A stretch of DNA of 64,000 nt from Myroides oncorhynchi (GCF_020905415.1 NZ_JAJJMP010000001.1:1375501-1439500), one strand, 5' to 3'. Counted from the first letter of the stretch, positions 36,798 to 46,440 are shown. Program-made: numbers and translations. Notes: generated by a model from the letters alone, not told the origin.

Positions 36798-37753
36798 TGA
36801 GTTATCTGTTTAGTTTCCGCTAATCATATTTAAAGTAGTTGGTTTCGCTTTAACCATCTTTACAATTGTGTTATGAAAAATAGTTTCCTTAAATAAGGAT
36901 CTATTTAATCTATATACGAACTCATTAAAGTAAGCTTGGATGTATTTCTTATTGATATGTGAAGGTACAGTTCTAATCCAGGATTTAAGTTGGTGAATTA
37001 TCACGTGTAATTCTTTAAAATTAGCACCTTTATCACTTTCTTTTTGAGTGATGTTATACTTTTTTTTCAAGGGATTGTATCCCCTCCATTTATCTGTAAC
37101 TACATTAGCATCTTCTGAAATGTGTTGTTCGAATATAGTAGTTAATGACTTAGCAGAGTAATCGTCAATACACTTAACATAGGCTCTTTTTACTTTTCTT
37201 TCAGTATTTAACTCTACAGCTATCACTGCTTTAGCTTTTTTGGTATCATAACTTCTTCCTGGTTTTCCTTGTTCGTATCCCCCTACAACAAACTCATCAA
37301 CATGGACTGTCTCAGTCATAGGAGATTGCTCGCTACTTTGCATAGCTAAACGAACTTTATGCATAAAGCCCCACGCTGTTGGCTGGCTTATACCATAGCG
37401 TTTACCCATTTGAATACTAGATATGCTTTTGGTAGAAGTTGTCATTTCAAACACAATCATAAATGCTTTATGTAAACCAAATTTGACTTTGTGAAATAAG
37501 GTATTAGCTGTTGAGCTTTCAACATGCTCACAGTTATAGCAATAGTATGAATGATTAGATTTTAAGCAACCTTTTTTGTGTCCACATTTTACACAAGTAA
37601 AACCGTTTGACCACTTTATTTTACTTAGATAAGCTTTACAAGATTCGTCATCTGGTAGTTCTTTTACTAAGTTAAGAATGTTTTGACCCTTAAAAATTTC
37701 CATACTACTGATTTTAAGATACTAATATACGGATGTTAAATCAATAATTCAAA
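36798..37753 (-). mobile_element. IS1595-family insertion sequence, approximate ends
   Basis: One transposase gene fills the element. Candidate ends are imperfect inverted repeats, TGAGTTATCTGTTTAG at 36798-36813 and TGAATTATTGATTTAA read inward from 37751 (11 of 16 match). The direct repeat AAAAAGGAT flanks both sides (36789-36797 and 37753-37761), consistent with the roughly 8-bp target duplication of this family. The A run makes the exact ends uncertain by a few bases. Confidence 0.55.
36810..37703 (-). CDS. IS1595-family (ISXO2-like) transposase
   Basis: The 297-residue protein has an N-terminal zinc ribbon (C37, C40, C55, C58) followed by the ISXO2-like DDE-type domain: first acid in 'VHVDEFVVGGYEQGKPGR', second in 'VVTDKWRGY', and the C-terminal catalytic block 'YIQAYFNEFVYRLNR'. 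It looks full-length and undamaged, so the element may still be active. It ends 12 bases inside the candidate left terminus and starts about 50 bases from the right one. No passenger gene is present. Confidence 0.95.
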   Translation of the reverse strand: MEIFKGQNILNLVKELPDDESCKAYLSKIKWSNGFTCVKCGHKKGCLKSNHSYYCYNCEHVESSTANTLFHKVKFGLHKAFMIVFEMTTSTKSISSIQMGKRYGISQPTAWGFMHKVRLAMQSSEQSPMTETVHVDEFVVGGYEQGKPGRSYDTKKAKAVIAVELNTERKVKRAYVKCIDDYSAKSLTTIFEQHISEDANVVTDKWRGYNPLKKKYNITQKESDKGANFKELHVIIHQLKSWIRTVPSHINKKYIQAYFNEFVYRLNRSLFKETIFHNTIVKMVKAKPTTLNMISGN

Positions 37754-38193
37754 AAAAGGATATATTTTTTTAAACAAGTACTTGTTGTAAATTGCTGTTG
37801 TTTAGTTGATTGTGTTATTTGTGTTCTTTTTATGTAGTTGCTATACCCTTCTCAATCTTAGTATCTGTCTATGATGATGTGAAGTTGCTCGACAATGGGT
37901 GGAGAATACGCCGTAAATAGTGGGCTAGAGAAATATTAGTCGAAGAATGCTTCAGAGATTGATTACCTACTGTCCAAGAAGGAAGGATGGAGAGTGGATG
38001 GACAGAGGTTCTATGCTATTGTAGTAAATAGATGGATGGGGTAATGTTTGATTAGAGCTATACTAACTGTAGTGCTACATGAGTAAATAGTAGTATGGAT
38101 TAGGTACTGAGAATTAAGTACTAGCCGACAGAGGAGTTAACCCTGTATGGAATTTGAGAGTTGTTAAAAGAAGACATTAACATAAGGTTACCT
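37754..38193. other. 440-bp stretch with no gene seen
   Basis: Neither strand holds a convincing reading frame. Base composition is richer in G than the surroundings, with several GGATGG words, two of them 11 bases apart near 38000. It may be decayed sequence beside the insertion element; I could not recognise a parent gene. Confidence 0.5.
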
Positions 38194-38421
38194 TTATCTT
38201 TTCTTTTTTTTCCTCTTTTTCTTTTGATTGGGATGCTTAACAGTGAGTAAATACTTTATATAAGCACTTAGTAAGATAAATATAAGTGCATCTACGAATA
38301 TAAGGATGCTATACGTATTCCTTAGACTAATGTGATAGATAAATAAGCCTACTAGGGCTATTTGGCATAGTGCTAGTACTCTCATCTGTATGGTTATCTT
38401 ATTATGGGGTCTTGTACTCAT
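38194..38421 (-). CDS. 75-residue membrane protein with a poly-lysine tail
   Basis: Two hydrophobic segments (about residues 13-33 and 38-60) are followed by a strongly basic C terminus (K-H-P-N-Q then K-K-K-R-K-K-K-K-R). The positive-inside rule puts both termini in the cytoplasm. The start overlaps the stop of the upstream 267-residue gene by one base (TAATG), so the two are translated together. No family recognised. The tail might bind nucleic acid or acidic lipid, which is speculation. Confidence 0.7.
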   Translation of the reverse strand: MSTRPHNKITIQMRVLALCQIALVGLFIYHISLRNTYSILIFVDALIFILLSAYIKYLLTVKHPNQKKKRKKKKR

Positions 38422-39224
38422 TACAGCTGAGTTGTTTTAGCATTTCTTTTCTTTATATTTTCTAGTAAGATCCTGAATGATACGTAATAGAAAAATAAGT
38501 TTAATGAACCAATAAAGATAACGGCAAATAAAGGGCTGTCTTCTATGTACATCCAATAAGTAATCCCTGAAAAAGCGATGCAGATTAGTAAGGGGTATAT
38601 TGAACTCATGATGTCACCTTTTTTGTATGGCGTGTTATCAGGTTTAGGGGTGTTTCTTATAATCTCCGCTTGTTTATAGCTTGCTAACTCAGAGAAATCA
38701 CCATTGTCAATAGAAGTAAATCCTGTTCCATTGTTAATTAAATCATGGGTATCTAAATAAGAGATAGCTTTTATATCGAGTGTGTCTAAAGCTTGTAATT
38801 CTTTTGTAATAGAAGTAATAAAGTACTGAACATCATCATAGAAGCAGATGTATTCGAGTAACTCTATACAGACTACAGCGTTATTGTATAGTTGATTATC
38901 TATACATGAGATAAAATCGTCGTACAGAGTTAGAGCTTCAGGAATCTGATTAACGATAAATATACGTCTATTCTTAGCATTAGTGTTAAACGTTTCTTTA
39001 GTTAAGATGATGTCAGAAGGAGATATAGTATATTCAGATTCTTCGTATTCATCGTTATCGTCCTCCTCTTCGCTAATAATAAGTTGTTCCCAGATTGGAT
39101 GTTTTTCTTTTAGTATTGTTATGTCTAGTAGGCAAATCCAGAAGAAAGGGAGAGTGTTCTTTCCTTCAAATAAAAATGTATTCTCCTCATCTTTCTTAAT
39201 ACTTAAGTAGGTGTAGTTAGCCAT
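38421..39224 (-). CDS. Protein with a soluble N-terminal part and two C-terminal membrane segments, unknown function
   Basis: The 267-residue protein has a mostly soluble first 205 residues with an acidic stretch near 52-65 ('SEEEDDNDEYEESE'). Two hydrophobic segments follow (about 208-224 and 232-252) before a basic end. The soluble part shows no motif I know. It is coupled by a one-base overlap to the poly-lysine membrane protein. The pair lies in an accessory pocket next to the IS1595 element and reads away from the flippase gene. Paired small membrane proteins of this kind are sometimes immunity or signalling partners, but nothing here proves it. Confidence 0.7.
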   Translation of the reverse strand: MANYTYLSIKKDEENTFLFEGKNTLPFFWICLLDITILKEKHPIWEQLIISEEEDDNDEYEESEYTISPSDIILTKETFNTNAKNRRIFIVNQIPEALTLYDDFISCIDNQLYNNAVVCIELLEYICFYDDVQYFITSITKELQALDTLDIKAISYLDTHDLINNGTGFTSIDNGDFSELASYKQAEIIRNTPKPDNTPYKKGDIMSSIYPLLICIAFSGITYWMYIEDSPLFAVIFIGSLNLFFYYVSFRILLENIKKRNAKTTQL

Positions 39225-39308
39225 AACGTGTTTTATAGAGTATTAAATATAAGACAATTAAATACATGTGAAAAAAAATCCATCACTTAATTAGTAATGA
39301 ATTCTGAT

Positions 39309-40766
39309 TTATCGTTTAATTATCTTTTTGATAACAGTATTTTCAAATTTGTATATAACACCTAAGAATACGAGTATAAAGGCTATTCCTACGAAGTAGT
39401 TTTCTCTAAAACAGTAGAAGTATGTAAAGCTTAGGAGTATAGATATTCCTAGATATCCTCCTATAGCCTTTTTGTCATAAGGGATTGGATACTGTTTCTG
39501 TCCCATTACATAAGAGACTAACATCATGGATGCATAGGCTATCAGAGTAGCTATCGCTGATCCCATATATCCCCAAATAGGGATAAGGATAAAGTTAAAG
39601 ATCAGTGTGAATACAGCTCCCATAATAGAAATATAGGCTCCTATGGCTGTCTTATCTCTTAGCTTATACCATACAGATAGGTTGGTATAGATTCCCATAC
39701 ATAAGTTGGCTAAGATGATAAGTGGTACGACTATCATCGCATCCCAATAAGACTCGTTTCTAATAAACAAGACTTTCAATACATCTGCAAATACGATAAC
39801 GCCTAACATAATAATACTCCCAAAAATAGTAAAGTACTTGGTAATAGTAGCATATTTAGTAGGTGCGTCATGATTCTTAGCATAGTTGAAAAAGAATGGT
39901 TCTATACCTAATGTATAAGCTTGCCTAAATAGGACCATAAACAAACCTAATTTATAACAAGCTGCATATTTTCCTACTTCTGATAGTGCGATATCGGCTG
40001 GTAGTAGTCGCTCAAGAAGTATTTTGTCAAAACCTTCATTAATAGCAAATGCTAGTCCTCCTACCATAATAGGAAAACTGTAGGTAAGCATCTGTTTATT
40101 CAGCTCCTTATTAAACTTAAATTTGATACTGAAGTAGTCTTTATAGAAGGCTAAGAATGTGAATAAGCTAGCAGCTAGATTCGCTACAAAGATGTAAACT
40201 ACTTGATTGTCTTGTCTATAGATGGTATGGAATATGCTATCAGGGTAACTAGTACTTAGTTTTGGTAGATAGTATAAAAAGAATATGTTTAGCACTGTGT
40301 AGATACATACATTTGCGATTCTAATGGCACTGTAGTATAGAGGTCTCTGATCTGCTCTTAGCTTAGCAAAGGGAACTATGACTAAAGCGTCTAGTACTAG
40401 AATAAATAGTACATAGTATAATAGTTCATTTGATACACTAAGGATAGAAGCCCAAAAATCTAAGGTCAATACACTAATTATAGCAAATAGTAATGTTGTG
40501 CATCCAAGAAATAATAAACTGTTATTAATAACTTCTTTTTTGTCATCTTGTTTATTATAAAATCTAAAGAAAGCAGTCTCCATCCCAAAAGAAAGAATCA
40601 CATTGAGAAACATCATGATAGAAAAAATAACACTATATTGTCCATAGTCGTTATTCTGCATGAGGTCTGTGTGAAATGGAACTAGAAAGAATCCAATAAC
40701 TTTAGGGAATACAGCTGCTAATCCATAAATAGCAGTTTGTTTAAATATTTTCTTGTAAATGCTCAC
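39309..40766 (-). CDS. Wzx-like polysaccharide flippase (MOP superfamily)
   Basis: The 485-residue protein has about 12-14 membrane segments and the start typical of oligosaccharide flippases ('KQTAIYGLAAVFPKVIGFFLVPFHT'), then 'YGQYSVIFSIMMFLNVILSFGMETAFFRF' and 'MLTYSFPIMVGGLAFAINEGFDKILLERLLP'. These proteins move lipid-linked sugar units across the inner membrane. No glycosyltransferase cluster surrounds it, so the sugar is unknown; an isolated copy next to the RsiV-like lipoprotein gene and recO is what is seen. Confidence 0.9.
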   Translation of the reverse strand: MSIYKKIFKQTAIYGLAAVFPKVIGFFLVPFHTDLMQNNDYGQYSVIFSIMMFLNVILSFGMETAFFRFYNKQDDKKEVINNSLLFLGCTTLLFAIISVLTLDFWASILSVSNELLYYVLFILVLDALVIVPFAKLRADQRPLYYSAIRIANVCIYTVLNIFFLYYLPKLSTSYPDSIFHTIYRQDNQVVYIFVANLAASLFTFLAFYKDYFSIKFKFNKELNKQMLTYSFPIMVGGLAFAINEGFDKILLERLLPADIALSEVGKYAACYKLGLFMVLFRQAYTLGIEPFFFNYAKNHDAPTKYATITKYFTIFGSIIMLGVIVFADVLKVLFIRNESYWDAMIVVPLIILANLCMGIYTNLSVWYKLRDKTAIGAYISIMGAVFTLIFNFILIPIWGYMGSAIATLIAYASMMLVSYVMGQKQYPIPYDKKAIGGYLGISILLSFTYFYCFRENYFVGIAFILVFLGVIYKFENTVIKKIIKR

Positions 40767-40786
40767 AACTTGTTGTTTAAGGGGTA

Positions 40787-41533
40787 TTATTTATTTGTGT
40801 TTGCTTTAGGTATTAAATCAAAGCTTAAGTAGGGGTTTATTTCTTCTTTTGTAAATGTAAGTGTTATTAGTTTACTAGATAGTGCATTTAAGTCTGCGGT
40901 ATTAAAGTTTAGTACAAGGCCATCGTCGTATACAAATATGTTTTCAGGCAACTCAAAAGTACTTCTGTTAACTTCCACTTGATTCTTCTTAAGTTTTGTA
41001 ATTACTAGTTCTTCAAAACCCTTATAGTTTTTGAATAATTGTTGATTAGTATATTGATCCCCAGTTATAGGGTTATAATGAATTGTTTTCTCTCCTTTAA
41101 ATCCGTTAGCTCCTCCTGTAAAAATATAATAGTCTAGAGAAAAACTCAATAGGTTATCACCGTAGAATGTCACAATACTATTTGCAGTAGCTTGCCACGG
41201 AATGGTTGCCTTAGGAAACTTTTTAACCATATCTGTGTAGGCATTGGTGAATGAAGCAACTATATTATCATAGTTAGAAGCTGGTTTCTTCTCGTCTTCA
41301 AAAGAGAGAATATCATTTATGATAATTAAATTGTTCGTATTAATCTTGTTGCTTATATCTTCTAGGGGATTTGTGATTTCAGCTGTAGTGATTTTGATTT
41401 CAGTACAGTCTTCGTCTATACAAGTTTCCAACAATATTTTTTGGTATACTTTCTCCTCAAAAGAGAAATTTTTATCCTTCTTGCAGCTTGTAATAGCGAT
41501 TGAAAGGAATAGGATTAACAAGATTTTTTTCAT
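40787..41533 (-). CDS. RsiV-like (DUF3298) lipoprotein
   Basis: Starting at ATG 41533 the 248-residue product has a compact lipoprotein signal peptide with C17 ('IAITSCKKDK'). Earlier in-frame starts at 41548 and 41560 would add basic residues only. The C-terminal half is a DUF3298 domain: 'TGGANGFKGEKTIHYNPITGDQYTN', 'FEELVITKLKK' and 'DDGLVLNFNT'. In Bacillus the same fold in RsiV binds lysozyme; here there is no anti-sigma segment and no sigma factor gene, so it is a free envelope lipoprotein. It lies 20 bases from the flippase start and is probably co-transcribed with it. Confidence 0.85.
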   Translation of the reverse strand: MKKILLILFLSIAITSCKKDKNFSFEEKVYQKILLETCIDEDCTEIKITTAEITNPLEDISNKINTNNLIIINDILSFEDEKKPASNYDNIVASFTNAYTDMVKKFPKATIPWQATANSIVTFYGDNLLSFSLDYYIFTGGANGFKGEKTIHYNPITGDQYTNQQLFKNYKGFEELVITKLKKNQVEVNRSTFELPENIFVYDDGLVLNFNTADLNALSSKLITLTFTKEEINPYLSFDLIPKANTNK

Positions 41534-41712
41534 CTTTTTTCTTTTCATAGATAAGTGCAAAGCTATGAAAATTGTAGTGATTATAATCTCATATTGTAAG
41601 ATTTCGATCGCTTCTGATTTTAGATGTATTTATGCTGTTTTATAGTGTGTTATATGTCTTGTTTAGATGTTGTTTAGGAGTTTTTTGAACCGATGTGTAT
41701 GCTTTATTTTAG

Positions 41713-41720
41713 TACTTTTG
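41713..41720 (+). promoter_or_regulatory. -7 box (TACTTTTG) before recO
   Basis: TACTTTTG matches TAnnTTTG and ends 52 bases before the recO ATG. Confidence 0.5.
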
Positions 41721-41772
41721 CAAAGATTTAGACTAAGATGATTATTTTTAAGCTCTTAAAAAGAAAGGATAA

Positions 41773-42489
41773 ATGCAGATAAAGACAAAAGCGATTGTAC
41801 TTAGTGCTTTAAAATACCAAGAGAAAAGCTTGATTGTAAAGTGTTTTACTGAGGATGTTGGGATGGTTAGCTTCTTTGTTCGCAATGCTTTTGCCAAGGG
41901 CAAATCTGCTCAGAAGATAGCGTACTTCCAGCCATTGACTATCTTGGATATTGATTTTGTTCATAAGAATAAAGGAGGATTAGAATACTTTAAAGAAGTC
42001 AAGGTAGCTCATATTTACCAAGATATTTACTATAATTATAATAAGAATTGTATAGCTATTTTTGTGGGAGAGGTACTTCATTCCGCATTTAGAGAGCCAG
42101 TTGCAGACAAAGATTTTTTTACATTTCTAGAGATTGCATTACTGTGGTTTGACACACATGATGAGGTAGCTAATTTTCATCTTATTTTAATGACAGAATT
42201 GATGAAATACTTTGGTTTTTACCCCGCTTTAGACACTAGTAATAAGCTTTATTTTAACTGGGAAGAGGGGGTTTTTAGTAATCATTTTACCCCAAGTTGT
42301 TTTGATGAAGAGCCTACTGTTTTGTTTAGGAAATTATTGGAATTAGGTTTCTCTAGTGACCAAAAAGTGTTTAATAATAGAGATAGAAAGAGACTGTTAG
42401 CGATGTTGATTAGTTATTATGAACGACATCTAAATGACTTTAAAAAACCGAATTCTTTGGAAGTTTTGAAGGAAGTTTTCTCTAATTGA
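41773..42489 (+). CDS. recO: DNA repair protein RecO
   Basis: The 238-residue protein opens with the RecO OB fold ('TKAIVLSALKYQEKSLIVKCFTEDVGMVSFFVRNA', 'FQPLTILDIDF') followed by a helical domain ('FHLILMTELMKYFGFYPAL'). The zinc-finger cysteines found in some RecO proteins are not present in a recognisable pattern. RecO loads RecA onto SSB-coated DNA with RecR. It is followed by ileS on the same strand, 96 bases downstream, without a clear terminator. Confidence 0.95.
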   Translation: MQIKTKAIVLSALKYQEKSLIVKCFTEDVGMVSFFVRNAFAKGKSAQKIAYFQPLTILDIDFVHKNKGGLEYFKEVKVAHIYQDIYYNYNKNCIAIFVGEVLHSAFREPVADKDFFTFLEIALLWFDTHDEVANFHLILMTELMKYFGFYPALDTSNKLYFNWEEGVFSNHFTPSCFDEEPTVLFRKLLELGFSSDQKVFNNRDRKRLLAMLISYYERHLNDFKKPNSLEVLKEVFSN

Positions 42490-42585
42490 CTATTTTTAAT
42501 GTTTTTCCTACCAATTAATTAGGGGGATATTAAAGTAATTTGTTTAAATTCGCGAAATTGATTAAAAAATATTATAATAATAACG

Positions 42586-45500
42586 ATGAGCACTAAATTT
42601 ACAGAATATAAGAATCTTGACTTGTCAGGGGTAGCATCAGAGATGCTAGAGTTTTGGAAAGAACAATCAATATTCGAAAAAAGTATTAGTACTAGAGAGG
42701 ATAATAAACCTTTCGTGTTTTTCGAAGGACCACCTTCAGCTAATGGAAAACCTGGAATTCACCACGTGATGGCTCGTGCTATTAAGGATATTTTTTGTCG
42801 TTATAAAACTCAAAAAGGATACCAAGTAAAGCGTAAAGCGGGATGGGATACACATGGATTACCTGTTGAATTAGGTACTGAGAAGGAACTTGGAATTACT
42901 AAAGAAGATATTGGAACTAAAATTACAGTAGAAGAATACAACCAAGCTTGTAAGCGTACTGTAATGCGTTATACTGACCTATGGAATGACCTTACTGAGA
43001 AGATGGGGTATTGGGTAGATATGAACGATCCTTATGTGACTTACAAGTCAAAGTATATGGAATCAGTATGGTGGTTGTTAAAACAAATCTATGATAAAGA
43101 CTTGTTATACAAAGGATATACAATCCAACCATATTCGCCTAAAGCAGGTACAGGTCTATCATCACATGAGATTAACCAACCAGGAGCATATAAAGATATC
43201 ACAGATACGACTATCGTAGCACAGTTTAAAGCTATTGATGAGACATTACCTGAGTTCTTAAAAGGATTTGGTGCTATTCATTTCTTGGCTTGGACAACTA
43301 CTCCATGGACATTACCGTCAAATACAGCGTTGACTGTAGGTCCTAAGATTGACTATGTATTAGTGAAGTCGTTTAACCAATATACAGGAGAGGCGATTAA
43401 TGTAGTATTAGGTAAACCGCTAGTAGCTAAACAGTTTGCTGGTAAGTTTGCTACTGTAGAAACAGAAGAAGAATTAAACGCATATAAAGAAGGTGATAAA
43501 AAGATTCCTTATTTAGTTGTTAAGGAATTTAAAGGTGCTGACTTAGTGGGAGCTAAGTATGAACAATTGTTACCATATACATTGCCATATCAAAACCCAG
43601 AGAATGCATTCAGAGTAATCTTGGGTGATTTCGTTACTACAGAAGATGGTACTGGTATCGTACATACAGCGCCTACTTTTGGTGCAGATGATGCTAAGGT
43701 AGCTAAAGAAGCTACACCAGAAGTGCCACCTATGCTTATCCTTGATGCTGATGAGAACCCAGTTCCATTAGTAGATTTACAAGGACGTTTCGTAAAGAAA
43801 ATGGGAGACTTAGCAGGAAAGTATGTAAAGAATGAATACTATGACGATGGACAAGCTCCTGAGCGTTCTGTAGACGTAGAAATAGCTATCCGTCTAAAAG
43901 AAGAGAACAAAGCATTCAAAGTAGAGAAGTATGTTCACAGTTACCCACATTGTTGGAGAACGAACAAACCTGTATTATACTACCCATTAGATTCTTGGTT
44001 TATTAAGATCACTGAGGTAAAAGAGCGCATGTTCGAATTAAATGAAGAGGTGAACTGGAAACCTAAAGCAACTGGGGAAGGTCGTTTTGGTAACTGGATT
44101 AAGAATGCAAATGACTGGAATTTATCTCGTTCTCGTTTCTGGGGTATTCCATTACCTATCTGGAGATCTGAGGATAAGACAGAAGAATTAGTAGTTGGTT
44201 CTGTTGAGGAATTAATGAATGAAATTAAGAAGTCTATGGCTGCTGGTATCCAGACAGCTAATCCTTTTGAAGGGTTTGCAGTAGGAGATATGTCAGAAGA
44301 AAACTATGATAAAGTGGACTTACATAAAAATGTAGTTGATAATATCGTATTAGTATCTGCTTCTGGAAAACCAATGCGTCGTGAATCTGACCTAATAGAT
44401 GTTTGGTTTGATTCTGGAGCCATGCCTTATGCACAATGGCACTACCCATTTGAGAATAAAGAATTAATAGATAATAATAAATCTTATCCTGCTGACTTTA
44501 TCGCTGAGGGAGTAGATCAGACACGAGGATGGTTCTATACTTTACACGCTATTGCTTCTATGGTATTTGATACTAAAGCATATAAAAACGTTGTATCTAA
44601 TGGATTAGTATTAGATAAGAACGGATTAAAGATGTCTAAGAGTTTAGGAAACACAGTAGATCCTTTTGAAACATTAGCTGAACATGGACCAGATGCTACA
44701 CGTTGGTATATGATTTCGAATGCTAACCCATGGGATAACTTGAAGTTTGATTTAGATGGTATTACAGAGGTGAGAAGAAAATTCTTCGGAACTTTATATA
44801 ATACTTATAACTTCTTTGCGTTGTATGCTAATATTGATGGATTTAAATATGAAGAGAAGGATATTCCATTAGCGGATAGACCTGAGATTGACAGATGGAT
44901 CTTATCAGAGTTAAATACATTAGTTCAACGCGTAGATGAATTCTATGCAGAATACGAACCTACTAAAGCTGCTCGTGCAATAACGGATTTCGTAACAGAG
45001 AACTTAAGTAACTGGTATGTGCGTTTATGTAGAAGAAGATTCTGGAAAGGTGAATATGCTCAAGACAAAATCGCTGCATACCAAACATTGTATACATGTT
45101 TGTTAACAGTAGCGAAGTTAGGAGCTCCTATAGCACCGTTCTTTATGGATAAACTTTACAGAGACTTAACTTTAGCTACACATGGAGAAAGTTTTGAATC
45201 TGTACATTTGGCTGACTTCCCAGAATTTAAGGAAGAGTTCGTTGATAAAGCATTAGAAAGTAGAATGCAAAAAGCTCAAATTATTTCTTCATTAGTGTTA
45301 TCACTTCGTAAGAAAGAAATGATCAAGGTTCGTCAACCACTACAGAGAGTTATGATTCCTGTATTAGATGATAACCAAAAGAATGAAATTTTAGCTATAG
45401 CGGATCTAATCAAGGCTGAGGTGAATGTGAAGGAAATAGAATTGCTAGACGATGCTTCTGGAGTATTAGTGAAGCAGATCAAACCTAACTTTAAAACATT

Positions 45501-45987
45501 AGGTCCACGATTTGGAAAAGACATGGGGCTGATTGCGAATAAGATACAAGGTTTTGGTCAGGAAGAAATCGCAGAAATCGAAAGAAATGGAGGAATAACA
45601 CTTAATTTAACAGAAAAAAGTGTTACTTTAACAGTTGCAGACGTTGAGATAACATCACAAGATATCGAAGGCTGGTTAGTTGCTAATGAAGGAGGGCTTA
45701 CAGTCGCTCTTGATATTACGATAAGCCCTGAGTTGAGAAAAGAAGGTATCTCACGTGAATTAGTAAATAGAATTCAGAATATTAGAAAAGACTCAGGATT
45801 CGAAGTTACAGATAAGATTATAGTAAAAATACTAGAGGAAAAAGAAATAAAAGAGGCTGTTTTGGCGAATGAAGACTATATTAAGTCTGAGACCCTAACA
45901 CATACATTAGAATTCGTGAATGATTTAAGCGAGGGTGTAGATGTAGAGTTTGATGAGCTAAAAACACGAGTGTTAATTTTAAAATAA
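42586..45987 (+). CDS. ileS: Isoleucyl-tRNA synthetase, long Bacteroidota form
   Basis: The 1133-residue class I synthetase has the HIGH-type motif in 'PPSANGKPGIHHVMAR' (G-I-H-H), an editing domain ('FLAWTTTPWTLPSNTAL'), the 'GVDQTRGWFYTL' region and the KMSKS loop at 682-686 ('LKMSKSLGN'). It ends with an anticodon-binding domain and a long C-terminal extension. It is about 200 residues longer than the E. coli enzyme, as is usual in this phylum, and lacks the C-terminal zinc cysteines of the E. coli type. It is followed after 8 bases by a DksA-like gene. Confidence 0.98.
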   Translation: MSTKFTEYKNLDLSGVASEMLEFWKEQSIFEKSISTREDNKPFVFFEGPPSANGKPGIHHVMARAIKDIFCRYKTQKGYQVKRKAGWDTHGLPVELGTEKELGITKEDIGTKITVEEYNQACKRTVMRYTDLWNDLTEKMGYWVDMNDPYVTYKSKYMESVWWLLKQIYDKDLLYKGYTIQPYSPKAGTGLSSHEINQPGAYKDITDTTIVAQFKAIDETLPEFLKGFGAIHFLAWTTTPWTLPSNTALTVGPKIDYVLVKSFNQYTGEAINVVLGKPLVAKQFAGKFATVETEEELNAYKEGDKKIPYLVVKEFKGADLVGAKYEQLLPYTLPYQNPENAFRVILGDFVTTEDGTGIVHTAPTFGADDAKVAKEATPEVPPMLILDADENPVPLVDLQGRFVKKMGDLAGKYVKNEYYDDGQAPERSVDVEIAIRLKEENKAFKVEKYVHSYPHCWRTNKPVLYYPLDSWFIKITEVKERMFELNEEVNWKPKATGEGRFGNWIKNANDWNLSRSRFWGIPLPIWRSEDKTEELVVGSVEELMNEIKKSMAAGIQTANPFEGFAVGDMSEENYDKVDLHKNVVDNIVLVSASGKPMRRESDLIDVWFDSGAMPYAQWHYPFENKELIDNNKSYPADFIAEGVDQTRGWFYTLHAIASMVFDTKAYKNVVSNGLVLDKNGLKMSKSLGNTVDPFETLAEHGPDATRWYMISNANPWDNLKFDLDGITEVRRKFFGTLYNTYNFFALYANIDGFKYEEKDIPLADRPEIDRWILSELNTLVQRVDEFYAEYEPTKAARAITDFVTENLSNWYVRLCRRRFWKGEYAQDKIAAYQTLYTCLLTVAKLGAPIAPFFMDKLYRDLTLATHGESFESVHLADFPEFKEEFVDKALESRMQKAQIISSLVLSLRKKEMIKVRQPLQRVMIPVLDDNQKNEILAIADLIKAEVNVKEIELLDDASGVLVKQIKPNFKTLGPRFGKDMGLIANKIQGFGQEEIAEIERNGGITLNLTEKSVTLTVADVEITSQDIEGWLVANEGGLTVALDITISPELRKEGISRELVNRIQNIRKDSGFEVTDKIIVKILEEKEIKEAVLANEDYIKSETLTHTLEFVNDLSEGVDVEFDELKTRVLILK

Positions 45988-45995
45988 TTAAAATT

Positions 45996-46382
45996 ATGAA
46001 AGAAGTAGGTGAGATTGTACGTTATTCTGATGCGGATTTAGCTGAATTTAAGGTGTTAATAACAGCTAAGATTGAGAAAGCTCAAGCGGATTTAGAATTG
46101 ATTAAAAGCGCCTATATGAATGATTTGAACAATGGAACTGATGATACATCACCTACATTCAAAGCATTCGAGGAAGGAAGCGAGACAATGTCTAAAGAAG
46201 CGAATGCTCAATTAGCAATACGTCAAGAGAAGTTTATTCGTGACTTAAGAAATGCATTAGTACGCATTGAAAATAAAACGTATGGAATATGTAAAGTAAC
46301 AGGTAAACTAATCGATAAAGAGAGATTGAAGTTAGTTCCACATGCGACTATGAGTATCGAAGCAAAGAATTTGCAACGTTAA
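45996..46382 (+). CDS. DksA/TraR-family protein without a zinc site
   Basis: The 128-residue protein has the DksA layout: an acidic coiled-coil hairpin (about residues 10-85) then 'RIENKTYGICKVTGKLIDKERL', which is the family's C4 zinc-finger region. Only C99 of the four cysteines remains; the second position of the first C-x-x-C is T102 and the second pair (in 'VPHATMSIEAK') is absent. DksA proteins enter the RNA polymerase secondary channel and modulate transcription with ppGpp. Without zinc this version must fold differently or bind another partner. It lies 8 bases after ileS. Confidence 0.9.
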   Translation: MKEVGEIVRYSDADLAEFKVLITAKIEKAQADLELIKSAYMNDLNNGTDDTSPTFKAFEEGSETMSKEANAQLAIRQEKFIRDLRNALVRIENKTYGICKVTGKLIDKERLKLVPHATMSIEAKNLQR

Positions 46383-46397
46383 TCTTTAATAAAATTG

Positions 46398-46425
46398 AAA
46401 ACGCTCCTATAAGAGCGTTTTTTTT
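46398..46425 (+). terminator. Terminator after the DksA-like gene
   Basis: Stem AAAACGCTC / GAGCGTTTT with a 6-base loop, then T residues. It separates ileS and the DksA-like gene from lspA. Confidence 0.9.
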
Positions 46426-46440
46426 ATGTGATAAAATAAC

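Noticed and set aside
41319..41645. A 108-codon plus-strand frame opposite the RsiV-like lipoprotein gene
   Set aside because: It mirrors the lipoprotein coding region and its signal peptide; the DUF3298 match on the minus strand is clear.
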